Shown: positions 12,503-25,425, numbered from the stretch's first letter. The stretch: 64,000 nt of DNA from Congeria kusceri (GCA_027627225.1 JAPFQT010000085.1:1-64000); one strand, 5' to 3'. Numbers and translations are program-made. Notes: generated from the letters alone by a model not told the origin.

Positions 12503-12894
12503 TTAATCCGTGCATCACCAGTCCTCCACTCTTTGTTTTCCTTTCGCCTCATATGTTTGTCTTTCTAAAACTTAGCATATCCATCACGTATACATCTTTG
12601 TCTAGCATAAATGCATGTCGTTTGTTCTATAAAACCTTGCCATTTATATGTGTAAAAACAATATCAAGGAGAGAAACAATATAAGAATTTAATTATTTCG
12701 TTTCAATCATTTTCTTATTCTTATTGTATTGTGCATCTATTTGTATATTTGCCCGTTGTACAAGAAATACATATGTTGAAACTTAATCGTTGTTTATTGG
12801 ACTATAAACTACGATAAACCGAAAATTATTTCTTAACTAACACTCAATTGCATGACGCAAATAGGCATTCATGTATCTGTCCATCATTTCAGAA

Positions 12895-13062
12895 ATGACG
12901 GGCGTTTCATCGAAAGCCGATGACAACAGAAACGCTTCATCACAAATTCCCCGTTACCGGAAGTGTAACAGACTGCTGCAGGCGACATAAGAGGGATGTA
13001 ACCACCCCTGAACAAGACACGCGTATATTTGAACCTGGAATGCACGGGAAACGCAGAGGGTA
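12895..13062 (+). repeat. Dispersed repeat, partner at 9.39-9.5 kb
   Basis: Direct, diverged copy of 9390-9505. It abuts the 68-bp minisatellite. Confidence 0.6.
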
Positions 13063-13081
13063 AAAAAGCAAGTATCAAGGG

Positions 13082-14443
13082 CACATCAACGACACGAAAT
13101 TACAAAGACGGTTATGAGAATTTGTTCTGTGACGAGGGGCGTAGCTAGGCCCATCAGCGACACGAAAGTACGAAGACGGTTACGAGAATATCGTCTGTGA
13201 CGAGGGGCGTAGCTAGACCCATCAGCGACACGAAAGTACGAAGACGGTTACCAGAATATGGTCTGTAACGAGGTGCGTAGCTAGGCCCATCAGCGACACG
13301 AAAGTATGAAGACGGTTACAAGAATATGGTATGTGACGAGGGGCGTAGCTAGGCCCATCGGCGACACGAAAGTACGAAGACGGTTACGAGAATATGGTCT
13401 GTGACGAGGGGCGTAGCTAGGCCCATCAGCGACACGAAAGTACGAGAACGGTTACGAGGATATGTTCGGTGAGGAGGGACGTAACTAGGCCCATCAGCGA
13501 CACGAAAGTACGAAGACGGTTACCAAAATATGGCCTGTGACGAGGGGCGTAGCTAGGCCCATCAGCGACACGAAAGTATGAAGACGGTTACAAGAATATG
13601 GTATGTGACGGGGGGCGTAGCTAGGCCCATCAGCGACACGAAAGCACGAAGACAGTTACGAGAATATGGTCTGTAACGAGGGGCGTAGCTAGGCCCATCG
13701 GCGACACGAAAGTACGAAGACAGTTACGAGAATATGGTCTGTGACGAGGGGCGTAGCTAGGCCCATCAGCGACACGAAAGTACGAGAACGGTTACGAGGA
13801 TATGGTATGTGACGAGGGGCGTAGCTAGGCCCATCAGCGACACAAAAGCACGAAGACGGTTACCAAAATATGGTCTGTGACGAGGGGCGTAGCTAGGCCC
13901 ATCAGCGACACGAAAGAATGAAGACGGCTACGAGAATATGGTCTGTGACGAGGGGCGTAGCTAGGCCCATCAGCGACACGAAAGCACGAAGACAGTTACA
14001 GGAATATGGGCTGTGACGAGGGGCGTAGCTAGGCCCATCAGCGACACGAAAGCACGAAGACAGTTACGAGAATATGGTCTGTGACGAGGGGCGTAGCTAG
14101 GCCCATCAGCGACACGAACACACGAAGACAGTTACGAGAATATGGTCTGTGACGAGGGGCGTAGCTAGGCCCATCAGCGACACGAAAGCACGAAGACAGT
14201 TACGAGAATATGGTCTGTGACGAGGGGCGTAGCTAGGCCCATCAGCGACACGAACACACGAAGACGGCTACGAGAATATGGTCTGTGACGAGGGGCGTAG
14301 CTAGGCCTATCAGCGACATGAAAGTACGAAGACAGTTACGAGAATATGGTCTGTGACGAGGGGCGTAGCTCGGCCCATCAGCGACACAAAAGTACGAAGA
14401 CGGCTACGAGAATATGGCCGATGACGAAGGGCGTAGCTAGCCA
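13082..14443 (+). repeat. 68-bp minisatellite, about 20 units
   Basis: The unit 'cccatcagcgacacgaaagt…' recurs at exactly 68 bp (13150, 13218, 13286…). Variants reveal higher-order blocks: 'tacgagaacggttacgagga' at 13441 and 13781 and 'taccaaaata' at 13521 and 13861 (five units, 340 bp), and 'agtatgaagacggttacaag' at 13303 and 13575 (four units). Rich in CpG. Confidence 0.95.
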
Positions 14444-14935
14444 CATAATCCTGTTGGTCCATAATATTTTTTCTTGTATGCAGCTACTCCCAAACCCCAC
14501 CCACCTATAGGATTTGTTTTTAAATAATTGTGATTTATTGGTATATTTTAAGCATTCTTAGATGCTTTGTTAAGTACATAATATCTACATTTTAGGATAA
14601 CTAAACGATAAAAAACTTTACTTTGAAAATTTTATTCTACAAAAAAGCTGAAACATCAATCAAATATAAGCCCCTCGATTTACAAAAGTCTAATTTTCTG
14701 TTCTATTTGCCAGCGAACTGTACTAATGCCCTTTTAATTTCAATGTCCATATTTCTGTAGTTTTAAGAGTAGGTCTAAATATTTAATATCATTTTAATTT
14801 GTTAATTCTCAGTTATAACTGTTCCAATACAACCGAAATGAAAACCATATAATTTATTTATTTAAATTATTAAAGTATAATGTCTTATGCTCTTCCGTAT
14901 TTTTCGGCTAGAAAATTAGCATGAACATCAAATAA
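14444..14935. other. AT-rich spacer
   Basis: Mostly unremarkable. 14735-14800 ('ttttaagagtaggtctaaat' and flanks) is similar to 63105-63225. Confidence 0.4.
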
Positions 14936-14971
14936 TATAAATCTACGCTCCGAAATTCAAAGTACCTTTTA

Positions 14972-15175
14972 CGTCGAGCCAACGTGTATTGCGGTGAAAC
15001 CGTGCCAGAAGACATGCTCGATGATTACTTACGTTGTCAACACCGAGGAGTCCCGCTTTACCATAACCGTAAATGACATCAGAGCTACCTGTGCCAAGGT
15101 GAACAGTTCACCGGATTTCGAATGTATGATAGTCTAGGCGGAAAATTCAAACTTAAATGCAATCCAGCATGCTGA
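14972..15175 (+). pseudogene. Cysteine-rich small-protein exon or pseudogene with one in-frame TGA
   Basis: A locally GC-rich stretch whose frame reads protein-like sequence from about 14936 to a TGA at 15173-15175, broken only by a TGA at 15074-15076. Segments include RANVYCGETVPEDMLDDYLR before the break and GEQFTGFRMYDSLGGKFKLK then CNPAC after it. Cysteines fall at 14990, 15035, 15092, 15158 and 15170. If the TGA replaced a Cys codon (one substitution from TGC or TGT), the pattern would be C-x14-C-x12-C-x5-C-x21-C-x3-C, six cysteines as in a disulphide-knotted secreted domain. A second plus-strand frame is also open across 14922-15131, so the frame choice is not secure. A donor-like GTGAGTAT follows at 15177. 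I cannot name the family. No start codon or signal peptide is visible, so it would be an internal or last exon, or a decayed copy. Confidence 0.3.
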
Positions 15176-15262
15176 GGTGAGTATGAAATGCGCATTCGAT
15201 CAATGCGGCAACAGAACAACGTGTAATAACCGGAAGCCGATTGTCTGCTAGAACTGAACACC

Positions 15263-15516
15263 CTAAAACATCGGTACATAACACCCTCAAACAGCGGTAC
15301 ATAACACCCTCAAATAGCGGTACATAACACCCTAAAACAGCGGTACATAATACCATCAAACAGCGGCACATAACACCCTCAAACAGCGGTATACATAATA
15401 CCATCAAACAGCGGTACATAACACCCTCGAACAGCGGTACATAATACCATCAAACAGCGGTACATAACACCCTCAAACAGCGGTACATAACACCCTCAAA
15501 CAGCGGTACATCAACA
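15263..15516 (+). repeat. 23-bp minisatellite, about 11 units
   Basis: The unit 'cggtacataacaccctcaaa' plus 'cag' recurs at 15272, 15295, 15318 and onward, with small indels. The minus-strand open frames here are repeat translations. Confidence 0.95.
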
Positions 15517-15519
15517 ATA

Positions 15520-17290
15520 TTGCATTTCTACGACTGATGCAAGATTTCGTACGAACGACAGTTTGCAGCAAAGTCTAGAGCTAAGTGTTCGTTAGTGGTT
15601 TGTTTCCGAGTCTAAATGGTGATGCTGCATACTCTTGAGTATTGGGGCTAGTTGCAACAATGACCAGAGAATTGAGAAAATGGGCGTCCTGCTGTATCGT
15701 CAGTGTACTTATTTACGAGCATATTTTAGGTACTTATGCTATTTCTTGCAAATCACGCATTTTTTCGATTTCAGTTAATAAACGGATGAATCCGATATAT
15801 ATATCATAGTGTATGCAACATGCAAATGTGTATATATGACGTGTCGTATATGACATTTCATTCGCAGTCATTGCACTACTTTTAAAGAAACCCACGTGAA
15901 AACTGTTTTTCCATTTTACATAAAAATTATGCGACAAATGCTGCAGTTACACAGTATACACGTTAGTGTTAGGAGAAAATAAATGACATACGGACAACAT
16001 TATACCGCATATGCTTAACCAGAAACACACTGCCAACTTCAGAACCTAAATGAATAACGTTTTCCAACTGTCTTTTTATCGTTTCGGGGAAATCATAGTT
16101 TCGAGAAGTCCTATGAACAAAATACACACATAAAATTTGTCAAATTTTTCTCCAAAAATAAACACTTTAATTATGACACTAATTTTGGGTAAGGCCTTTA
16201 CCTATCAATGAAAGTATTTTGTTACAAAATTATTAATAATGTAAACGATGTTCATTCAATACATTTCCTTTTCAATCTAGAATAATACAACATAGACTGA
16301 TTGTAATATCATTTTGTTTTTGTTTACCTTTTTTTCTTAAATCTTTGCAAATACATTCCCGAGGATATGCATCGGGAGTGCATGACAAAGTAACGAAAGT
16401 GTATTGCCTGTTTAGAATAATTATTAATACTTTGAAATTCATAGGTTTGGATATTTTAAGCCCATTTTGTGAACTTACCACACAAAAACTCAGAACCAGT
16501 GTAATATCGTACAGGAGCTGTGTTGCCTACCTTTCTTTATTGATAGTATATATTGGTTGGGGGTATGTGACTATTAATTCATGTACCTGTGTTAAGAAAT
16601 GTATGTTTGTGAAATAACTATTAACTGTTTCCATTAACTATACTTTTGATGCTGTTTACTATGCGCAAACGGAAAGCACAAAGCTAGCGTACATGTCGGT
16701 ATTGAATGGAACCCGTTCATGTAAAACACGTAACTTACCTTTGCCGACGTCATTCCCGAAACAACGGTGCAGCACCCTACACGTGCTTGTCTGCAGAAGA
16801 GTTGCATGTTCACACATAGTTTAAGTTATTAATAACGAAATATTTCCACCTCGCAATAGTCACAAAAACGTAATTCGCAACTTTATCCAGAGCTTACACT
16901 TTTACTTTATACATACACAATCGTTATTCACGTGTTTAAACACATTACAAATTAAATCAATAAATGCATGAAAATACAGGCACTTTATTCTACTTGAATG
17001 TCCACAAGTTTAGAATTGCACATAAAACATCAATAATACTCACCGCATTTTACCCCTGTGTACACAATCCATGTCGTACACGAAACTTACCGTTACTTTC
17101 TGTTTTTTGTGAAAGCTCGTGCAGTTTCATTTGGATTATAAAAAGATAAATTTAATCCGTTCTCAACAAACTAAAATGCACTGTTTTTTTTTTTTCAAAG
17201 TGTGTCAAGTATTTTTGTAGTAGTAAACATTGGGGAATGAGATTTGCAGGTGAATGAAACAGGAAGTTATTCCAGATCGTTGAGAGCTAA
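15520..17290. other. Unique AT-rich sequence
   Basis: No gene or mobile element recognised across about 1.8 kb. Only short open frames and homopolymer runs are present. Confidence 0.4.
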
Positions 17291-17298
17291 ATGTTAAG

Positions 17299-18335
17299 CA
17301 ACACAACAACACGTCGTAATCACGCAACACAACCACGCGTCGTAATCACGCAACACAATCACGCGTCGTAATCACGCAACACAACCACGCGTCGTAATCA
17401 TGCAACAAAACCACGCGTCGTAATCACGCAACACAATCACGCGTCGTAATCGCGCAACACAATCACGCGTCGTAATCACGTTCTACAACCACGCGTCATT
17501 ATGGCAATACAACCAAGCGTCGTAATCACGCAACACAACCACATGTCGTAATCACGCAACACAACCACGCGTCGTAGTCACGCAACACAATCACGCGTCG
17601 TAATCACGCAACACAACCACGCGTCGTAATCACGCAATACAACCAAGCGTCGTAATCACGCAACACAACCACGCGTCGTAATCACGCAACACAACCACGC
17701 GTCGTAATCACGCAACACAACCACGCGTCGTAATCACGCAACACAATCACGCGTCGTAATCACGCAACAAAACCACGCATCGTAATCACGTAATACAAAC
17801 ACGCGTCGTAATCACGCAACACAACCACGCGTCGTAATCACGCAATACAACCACGCGTCGTAATCAAGCAACACAACGACGGGTCGTAACGACGAAACAC
17901 AACCACGCAACATAATCATGCAATACAACCACGCGTCGTAAAAACGCAATGCAACTACGCGTCGTAAACGAGCAACACAACCACGTGTCATAATCACGCA
18001 ACACAAATACGCGTCGTAATCTAGCAACACAAATAAGCGTCGTAATCACGCAACACAAATAAGCGTCGTAATCATGCAATACAACCTTGCGTCATAATCA
18101 CGCAATACAACCACGCGTCGTAATCACGCAACACAACCACGCGTCGTAATCACGCAATACAACCACGCGTCGTAATCACGCAACACAAATAAGCGTCGTA
18201 ATCATGCAATACAACCTTGCGTCGTAATCACGCAATACAACCACGCGTCGTAATCACGCAACACAACAACGCGTTGTAATCATGCAACATAACTACGTGT
18301 CGTAATCACGCAGCACAACTAAGCGACCCAAATAC
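17299..18335 (+). repeat. 26-bp minisatellite, about 39 units
   Basis: The unit 'acgcaacacaaccacgcgtc' plus 'gtaatc' repeats at 26 bp. A composite variant ('aagcgtcgtaatcatgcaat') recurs 130 bp apart (18061 and 18191), showing five-unit block duplication. The decaying end runs to about 18335. Confidence 0.95.
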
Positions 18336-18701
18336 GCAACATAAGCATAGAAAACAACCACACAACACAACCACGTGCATCACTCTCAGACAACTCATGA
18401 CTTAAACACGTAACATCACCAATAACATGAATAAGCCAGCAAAAACCAGGCGGTAATTCCATGCGAAATAGCAATGAGACAAAACTGTTTTGTGTAAAAC
18501 GAGCACGCTCCCAATAACGTGAAATAACCATGCCACACAACGATGTCCGGTTGAAACATATGGCTAAATGAATAATTGACGGGTATTTAACGTGAAAAAA
18601 TATATTCCACCGGTAAAATGTGCTCATTGATAACAAGGATTATTAAACAGGTACAAGAAATAATGCAGATGTACAGTTAGTTGTACCCAAAGAAAAACGC
18701 A

Positions 18702-19126
18702 CATTCTAACATGATACTCTGATAGATTTTTCTAAAAACAAAGAATAAACAAATTGTTGTTAAACTACAAAAAAAAAAAAACGCGAAAAAGTAGAGACTA
18801 ACGTCATTATTTCAGTTTTTATCAATGAAAATGACGTCACACTGAATCTGTATCATGAATGCCATCACTGGTAAAAGCGGAGACGCGCGTTCAAACGTTC
18901 GGGCGGGAAGTTCGGCGGAACATAGTAAAATGTAGTTCTTATTGTAATCGCAATTATTTTTGTAAGATTGGGTTAAAATCGAAATAATTTTCGCATTACC
19001 TTTGCGTATCGGCAAATAAAACACTCTTCTGATTTGTGGCTATTAAACTACGAGGGCGTTAGCATCATTCCTACGCATCAGAACTCCAAATCGCTGTTTA
19101 TTGGCCGATAAACAATGATAAATCAA
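18702..19126 (+). mobile_element. Foldback MITE, copy 2
   Basis: Begins 'attctaacatgatactctga'. It carries 'aatcgaaataattttcgcat' and ends in 'tcgctgtttattggccgata', as in copy 1. Interior sequence such as the 'gcgggaagttcggcggaa' block makes it the longest copy. Confidence 0.72.
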
Positions 19127-19925
19127 ACATTATTTCGTAAATTTATTATTATTATTTCTGTATGTAAAATGTGCATGTTCACCACAACAGCAATAGTTTG
19201 GTTTAAACAGAAAAATACAACTTCAGTAACGACTAACAGTTGTAAGTAATGTGTACATGCATAAGGACAAAGCGTTCAATTTCATGAATTACAGCCATTA
19301 AACAATCCATTCTGTTTAAATTAACGTAAGCTGAATTGATATTCAGCGGCAAAGACAAAGAACATCACAAAATCTAACAAATGTGAAATTCGATGCCAGT
19401 GCTTTCAGGTATGATGCCATCTAAAGTTGCGCACGAACTTGCGTGAATTTGCGAAAGTCCATTCGCTTTAGAGTCCTGTTTTTGTAAGTAAGAACACGGC
19501 TTTAACACCACGTGTTACTATTTATGTAACATGAAATAGTGAGTTTATAATCCGATCAATTATATTTGCGTTGTTTGTGTAACAGACACAAGCTTGCAGG
19601 TAGAGGCTATTAAAATATTCTCCAGTTTAACGCTACTATACTTTCCGTTGACAACTAGGCTTATGGACGGAATATAAGCATGTGATTGAATTGAGATTTT
19701 GTTTGAAATGTGTCCAAAGTCTTTCACATTCTTGACCACTGTCAAAGCTTCATTTCAAGGAAGAGATATTTTCTGCAACGCGACAGACGTTTCCTCAACC
19801 AAAATAATTTCCTTAAATCTCCACGAACACGTGCAGCCATCGTAACCGCAATGCAATGGACATTTGATTTTGATTGAGGCCGTTTTTTGACAGGAATGGA
19901 AAATATTATAGCAGCGGCTTCAACA
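19127..19925. other. Unique AT-rich sequence
   Basis: Nothing recognised. Confidence 0.35.
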
Positions 19926-20100
19926 TTCCACTCACCATCAGCATCATGGTCATCCAAAATATAATCATTATCTTCGTCGTCGTCGTCATCATCATCATCA
20001 TTATCTTCATCATCATTGTCGTTGTCAGCAGCAACAGCGGCAGTATCATAATCATCATCACCGTCGTCTTCATCGTCAGCATCATCACCGTCGTCGTTGT
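19926..20100. repeat. Imperfect (ATC/GTC)n tract
   Basis: Interrupted trinucleotide repeat. The minus-strand 131-codon frame across it has an Asp-rich half from the repeat and no recognisable domain in the rest, so it is not annotated as a gene. Confidence 0.8.
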
Positions 20101-21284
20101 AAACATTAATTACAGAAGTATTATGATCAACATGCATCGATTATCGGAAAATGGGCGTATTCAGACTCTCGGCATGCACATGAACAATGGAACAGACCTG
20201 GCCGTCATATCGCCATGGAAATGGCGTAGAAATCGTAGCTTCCGCTGTGTACGTTCCGGCTCACAATTTCTTCAATAGCAATGGAATGTTCCAAAATGGT
20301 GTACGCATTAATTCAAAACCAAATAAGGGCGCTTCACTGACCAGCACTCTCTCAAGATATATCCCATACTGAATGATTATGTCTGTAATCAGCATAATAT
20401 TTAAGATGTCAAACACCAAACATGGTTCAACAACTGGGAAATGCTGAATGGATGAAGAATGGGAAGCCACAAGTTTGATAGCTCACATAAATCATTCTTA
20501 GCGTCAGCGATGTGTAGCCCTTATACGTGCATTGAATGGACACACGTGCTATTTTAATATGAATTGAATGTCCAGGTTGTAACGGCATCCAAGCATAGAA
20601 ATAAGTTCCTCCATATTTATTCAGGTTCTACATTTCTCTGTCAATTATATTTGAAACAACTAACATAGTGAAGTGGCACTTTATCCGTAATGTTGACTAA
20701 ACTGACAACGACGTCAGCGACGTTATGATGGAAATCGTGCTGTCGAGTAATAGCCGTTAGGTACCTTTTGTATATAATATATGTATTTATTGTATACCTA
20801 TTATTTTGTATTTTTTCCCCCAATATTTTGGTATCAACAAATGCATATATAACTTAACTGACATTTTAAGCTGAAAGTCTAATAATTAAAGAAAATTTAA
20901 CAATTTCCATTAGGCCTATTTCCATTTGGTGCGTTATAAATTTTATTTTCATAAGCGCCTTTTAACTCCGACCAACTTGTCTATCACTACGACGTCATAG
21001 CGGATGATATTGCGGTGAGATATTTAAAATTATTGACTGCTTCGTATTTATATGAACAAAGAAAGAAAACAAAACGGTGATGTATAATAATATATATTCA
21101 GATATATGTAAAGGACTCGATTTCAGTTAGACGCTACATACAATGAAGCCCTAGTATTTCAGTATTTCATGCACTCTGCATGTTTTGGTTTCACTGTTTT
21201 AACTTTCGTTTTGTATTGAGACTTTAAACAAGTTAATGCCCAACTATTTATTTAATGAGAAACACAAGTCCTGAGTAGTATTTG
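20101..21284. other. Unique sequence
   Basis: No gene or repeat recognised. Confidence 0.35.
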
Positions 21285-22745
21285 AGAAAATTCATTCATT
21301 GGGTAGAACCAGTACATGATGTATGTGAGAAAGTCCAATTGATGGGTAAAACCAGTACTTCGTCTATGCGAAAAAATTCATTCCTTGGGTAGAACCAATG
21401 CTTGATGTATGTGAGAAAGTCCATTTAATGGGTAGAACAAGTACTTTGTGTATGTGAGAAAGTCCATTTAATAGGTAGAACAAGTACTTTGTGTATGTAA
21501 GACAGTCCATTTGATGAGTACAACCAGTACTTTGTGTATGTGAGAAAGTCAATATGATGGGTAGAGTAAGTACTTGGTGTATGTAAGAAAGTCCATTTCA
21601 TGGGTAGAATTAGTACTTGGTGTATGTGAGAAAGTCCATGTAATGGGTAGAATCAGTACTTTGTGTATGTGACAAAGTCCAATTCATGGCTAGAATTAGT
21701 ACTTGTTGTTTGTGAGAAAGTCCATTTCATGGCTAGAACCAGTACTTGGTATATGTGAGAACGTCCATTTCATGGGTAGAAATAGTACTTGGTGTATGTG
21801 AGAAAGTCCTTTTCATTTGTAGAACCAGTACTTTGTGTATGTGAGAAAGTCCATTTCATGGGTTTAATCAGTACTTGGTGTATGTGAGAAAGTCCAATTC
21901 ATGGCTAGAATTAGTACTTGGTGTCTGTGAGAAAGTCCATTCCATTGGTATAATCAGTATTTGGTATATGTGATAACGTCTATTTCATGGCTAGTATTAG
22001 TACTTGGTGTGTTTGTGAAAGTCCATTTCCTGGGTAGAATCAGTACTTGGTATATGCAAGAAAGTCCATTTCATGGGTAGAACCAGTGCTTTATGTATGT
22101 GAGAAAGTCCATTGCACAGGTAGAATTAGAACTTGTATATGTGAGAAAGTCTATTTCATAATTAGAAAAAGTGCTTGGTATATGTTACAAAGTCCATTTA
22201 ATGGGTAGAACCAGTGCTTGATGAGAGAAAGTCCTTTTCTTGGGTAGAATCAGTATTTGGTATATGTGAGAAAGTCCTTTCATGGGTAGAACCGGTGCTT
22301 GATGTATGCGAGAAAGTCAATTGCATGTTTAGAATTATTACTTAGTGTATGTAAGGAAGTCCATTTAATGGGTAGAACCAGTACTTGGTGCATTTGAGAA
22401 AGTCCATTGCATGGGTAGAATCAGTACTTGGTTTATGAGAGAAATTCCTCTTCATGGCTAGCCATAGTTCTTGGTATGTGAGAAAGTCTATTTCACGAGT
22501 AGAATCAGTGCTTGATGTATGTGAGAAAGGCAATTTCATGGGTAGAATTAGTACTTGGTGTATGTGAGAAAGTCCATTTAATGGGTAGAACCAGTAATTG
22601 ATGTATGTGAGAAAGTCCATTTCTTGCATAGAATCAGTACTTGGCATATGTGAGAAAGTCCATTTCATGGGTAGAATCAGTACTTGGTGTATGTGAGAAA
22701 GTCCATTTCCTGGGTAGAACCAGTGCTTGGTATCAGTGAGAAAGA
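21285..22745 (-). repeat. 43-bp minisatellite, about 34 units
   Basis: The unit 'gtgagaaagtccatttcatg' then 'ggtagaa.cagtacttggtg' recurs at 43 bp (21325, 21368, 21411 and on) with about 10-20% divergence between units. Long minus-strand open frames here are repeat translations. Confidence 0.95.
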
Positions 22746-24289
22746 TCATTTTAACCTACGCTGTCTATGGAACTGACAGATTCTTCAGCTTGCAGGCCAA
22801 ACACTATATCAGTTTTGTAATGTGACTCGCAAATGGTTTACTACAACTAACTAAACAGTTCCTGAATTTATTTGTTGTTACAAATGGTTGTAATGTGGTT
22901 TCTTCGAATTCAAAGTGTAATACAGAAATGTGCTATTTAGACAGTGACCACATATGCAACTACATGAAAGGAATTACAAGCCAAGAACTTGCTCACTAAA
23001 ACTGTATCACTTCCAGGCAGTTAATCAGATGAAAGTCATAATATCAGCAATATGAAGGACATATTCCGTTGGGGGCATTATATTTGACCAATTTGGTAAG
23101 CAGGTAATGAATGGCAATTATAAAGCCACAACGAACAGGGAAAATAATGCATGGTAACAAACTTAATAAAGGGGTTCCAAAAAACTGAGTGTAGACATTC
23201 AGCAACATATTCACTCTGAGTTAATGGAATCAAACTGTAATACCAGATCAACTTCTCCAAGAAATGTAGGCACAATCTACAAAACAAAGACCAGGGTGTA
23301 TAAATACAATTCCTGCAAAACAAGAACACCACATCCCCAAACTACAGGACATACACTGAAGCACCTGGAAAAAGCGGGGAAACATGAAGATGAGCTGAGC
23401 ACTCTGTATGACAGTCGGTGCGGGTTGGCACCCTACACCCATAAAACACACAGTCATGCTTCTCTTAAATACATTTGATCATAGCCAACTGGTTGCTAGT
23501 TGAGATATCAACACTATTTGATTTCAAAAATTGTAACTTTGCAATCTCTGCAATTATATTTGCTTATTCAATGTTATGATTTTCAGAAAAATGACCTAAC
23601 AGATGTTAATCTAAAGTTACATTTAAGCTGTTTGCATACTGAAATTTGCAACTGAATTTCGTAAATAATGTGCTTGTTAAGGGTTTCAAACACATTTCCA
23701 TATGTGAATATTTTCTATTATTTCTTTAAAACTGATCTTAAGACGGTACCAAACAAATTAATGCAGAGAAGCACTTTGAATAGCAACAAACAAGTTGCTC
23801 TTAACCCCTGACAGTGTTTTTGTAAGGAGACGAAACCTGTTGTGCATGTATCTGGGAGTAACTCAATATGTATGAGTACACATCTTTAATCTACAATACA
23901 TTCATGCAATCAAACAAGCATGACATGCACATTGCAAACCAAAGTCTGGGTTTAATAGAGACGTTTATTTCAATGAATGGACAATACATCACTCCAGAAC
24001 ATTGATAATGCTCTCTAGCATCAGCTGCAGCAGAATGGTGTATTCAAAAACCAGTCATGCACTTTATTTCATGCTCACAAGGGTCAAAGCAATTCTTGTT
24101 TGTCAACCACAACAAAACATATCTTACTCTCTAATGTATAAAGACATCATGAAATTAATAAAGCAGAACTTATCAATAAAGGAAAATTTGCATATATTAG
24201 CAGTTTTAGTTGTAGTTTTTTTGTTTTTAGTTTTTTTGTTTTGGATTTGTCGCCGTATTCAACAGTATTTCAGTCATATAACGGTGGTC
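22746..24289. other. Unique sequence, slightly less AT-rich
   Basis: No repeat family found. Overlapping 84- and 69-codon frames on opposite strands (23224-23478) have no recognised domain. It could be untranslated or intronic sequence. Confidence 0.35.
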
Positions 24290-24518
24290 AGTTAACCTAC
24301 TCACACTTTTCCTGGGTAAGCTGGTTCACCAGTACTAAGTGCACATACTTTTGCCAGTAACTGACAACTGACCTACTTGAATCAGAGGTAGGGGGAGAAT
24401 GGCCATAAATAATTTAATGACCAATCCCCACACAAGTTATGTTGCCGGGCTGGGAATTGAACCTGCGATCCTCGGATTTGTAGTCCAGCGCTCTACCAAC
24501 TGAGCTAGCCAGCCCGGC
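24290..24518 (-). mobile_element. tRNA-derived SINE
   Basis: On the minus strand the tRNA-like head carries an intact A box (TAGCTCAGTTGGTAGAGCG) and B box (GGTTCAATTCC), with an anticodon-position ACA and a mismatched stem. It runs directly into a tail (…'ctgattcaagtaggtcagtt', 'ggtgaaccagcttacccagg') that I know from bivalve SINEs. This argues against a functional tRNA gene. Confidence 0.7.
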
Positions 24519-25425
24519 TTGTTGTTTTTTTCAGCATACACATGTCATCAAAACAATTGCATGATCTACACATCAAAACAATTGCATGATCTACATGATA
24601 TCACAATTATATTGAAAAGCAGTGCCCATTGTATTTTGGCCAGTATATGGCCCAGTGTCTCACGGATAGTGGAAATACTGCACCCTAAAACTTTGTTGGT
24701 CACAATACTGCCACATTATTTCTTCTCATATGAATCATTTTGTAAATGGGCACTCATTTTTTTGCAAAATGGTTTCATCTTGGCATAGAAGACTGTCCAT
24801 GTACTAAACTCTAAAATAATGAATTGTGTTTATACGTTTGTGAAACTCATATCATATATGTTAGGTTCTGGGTAAAGAATAAAAAAATAGTTATAAACAT
24901 TTTTTTAATCAATACCCCGATAAATCAACTTAGCATTTCGTTTTTTTTTAAATTTAAAATGATTTTTAATATGTGACTACACTTATATTCGAGTAAAAGT
25001 TTGGTCGAGCATGAAGAATTGTTTTGATGCAACAAGTGTGACAGAAAGCTTACAATTGGGGTCTGAAAACCCATGTTTTGTTCCAGACAATGCTAGAGAG
25101 TCGACTGTGTTCGTGGCTGTTACGTTCCCAATTCCTGCCTATGAGAGGTCTCTATCAAACTCAGCCTGGTATTTGAAAACATAAACAAAACTCTGTGAAA
25201 AGTTATTAGCTTGTTAATGGACAGTATGTTGAACAAAATCTCCGAGGGCCTAAACATCATGTGAGCCATGATTGTCCTGCATCTATCACCCAAATTTAGG
25301 CTTGTGAAAGAATTTGACTGCAATAATGGAGCAAGGGAGAAACCAAATTATACTTTAGTAAAACGGCAATATGGATTACCTCCCATGTAATGTATGTAAT
25401 TAATGATGGCCCGACATAATTCATC
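24519..25425. other. Unique AT-rich sequence
   Basis: A short direct duplication at about 24546-24597 ('catcaaaacaattgcatgat' twice) is the only structure seen. Confidence 0.4.

Noticed and set aside
13082..18335. CRISPR-like arrays (68-, 23- and 26-bp repeats)
   Set aside because: The units are contiguous tandem repeats without unique spacers, in a eukaryotic intron-bearing genome.
19742..20137. 131-codon Asp-rich minus-strand frame
   Set aside because: About half is imperfect trinucleotide repeat. The rest has no recognisable domain, splice context or conserved relative in the window.
22342..22749. 135-codon minus-strand frame
   Set aside because: It is a translation of the 43-bp minisatellite; 43 is not a multiple of three and the frame drifts between units.
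23224..23478. 84-codon plus-strand frame and overlapping 69-codon minus-strand frame
   Set aside because: No recognisable domain, no clear splice borders, and both strands are open; not enough to call a gene.
24445..24518. Functional tRNA gene on the minus strand
   Set aside because: The anticodon stem has mismatches and the sequence continues into a SINE tail.
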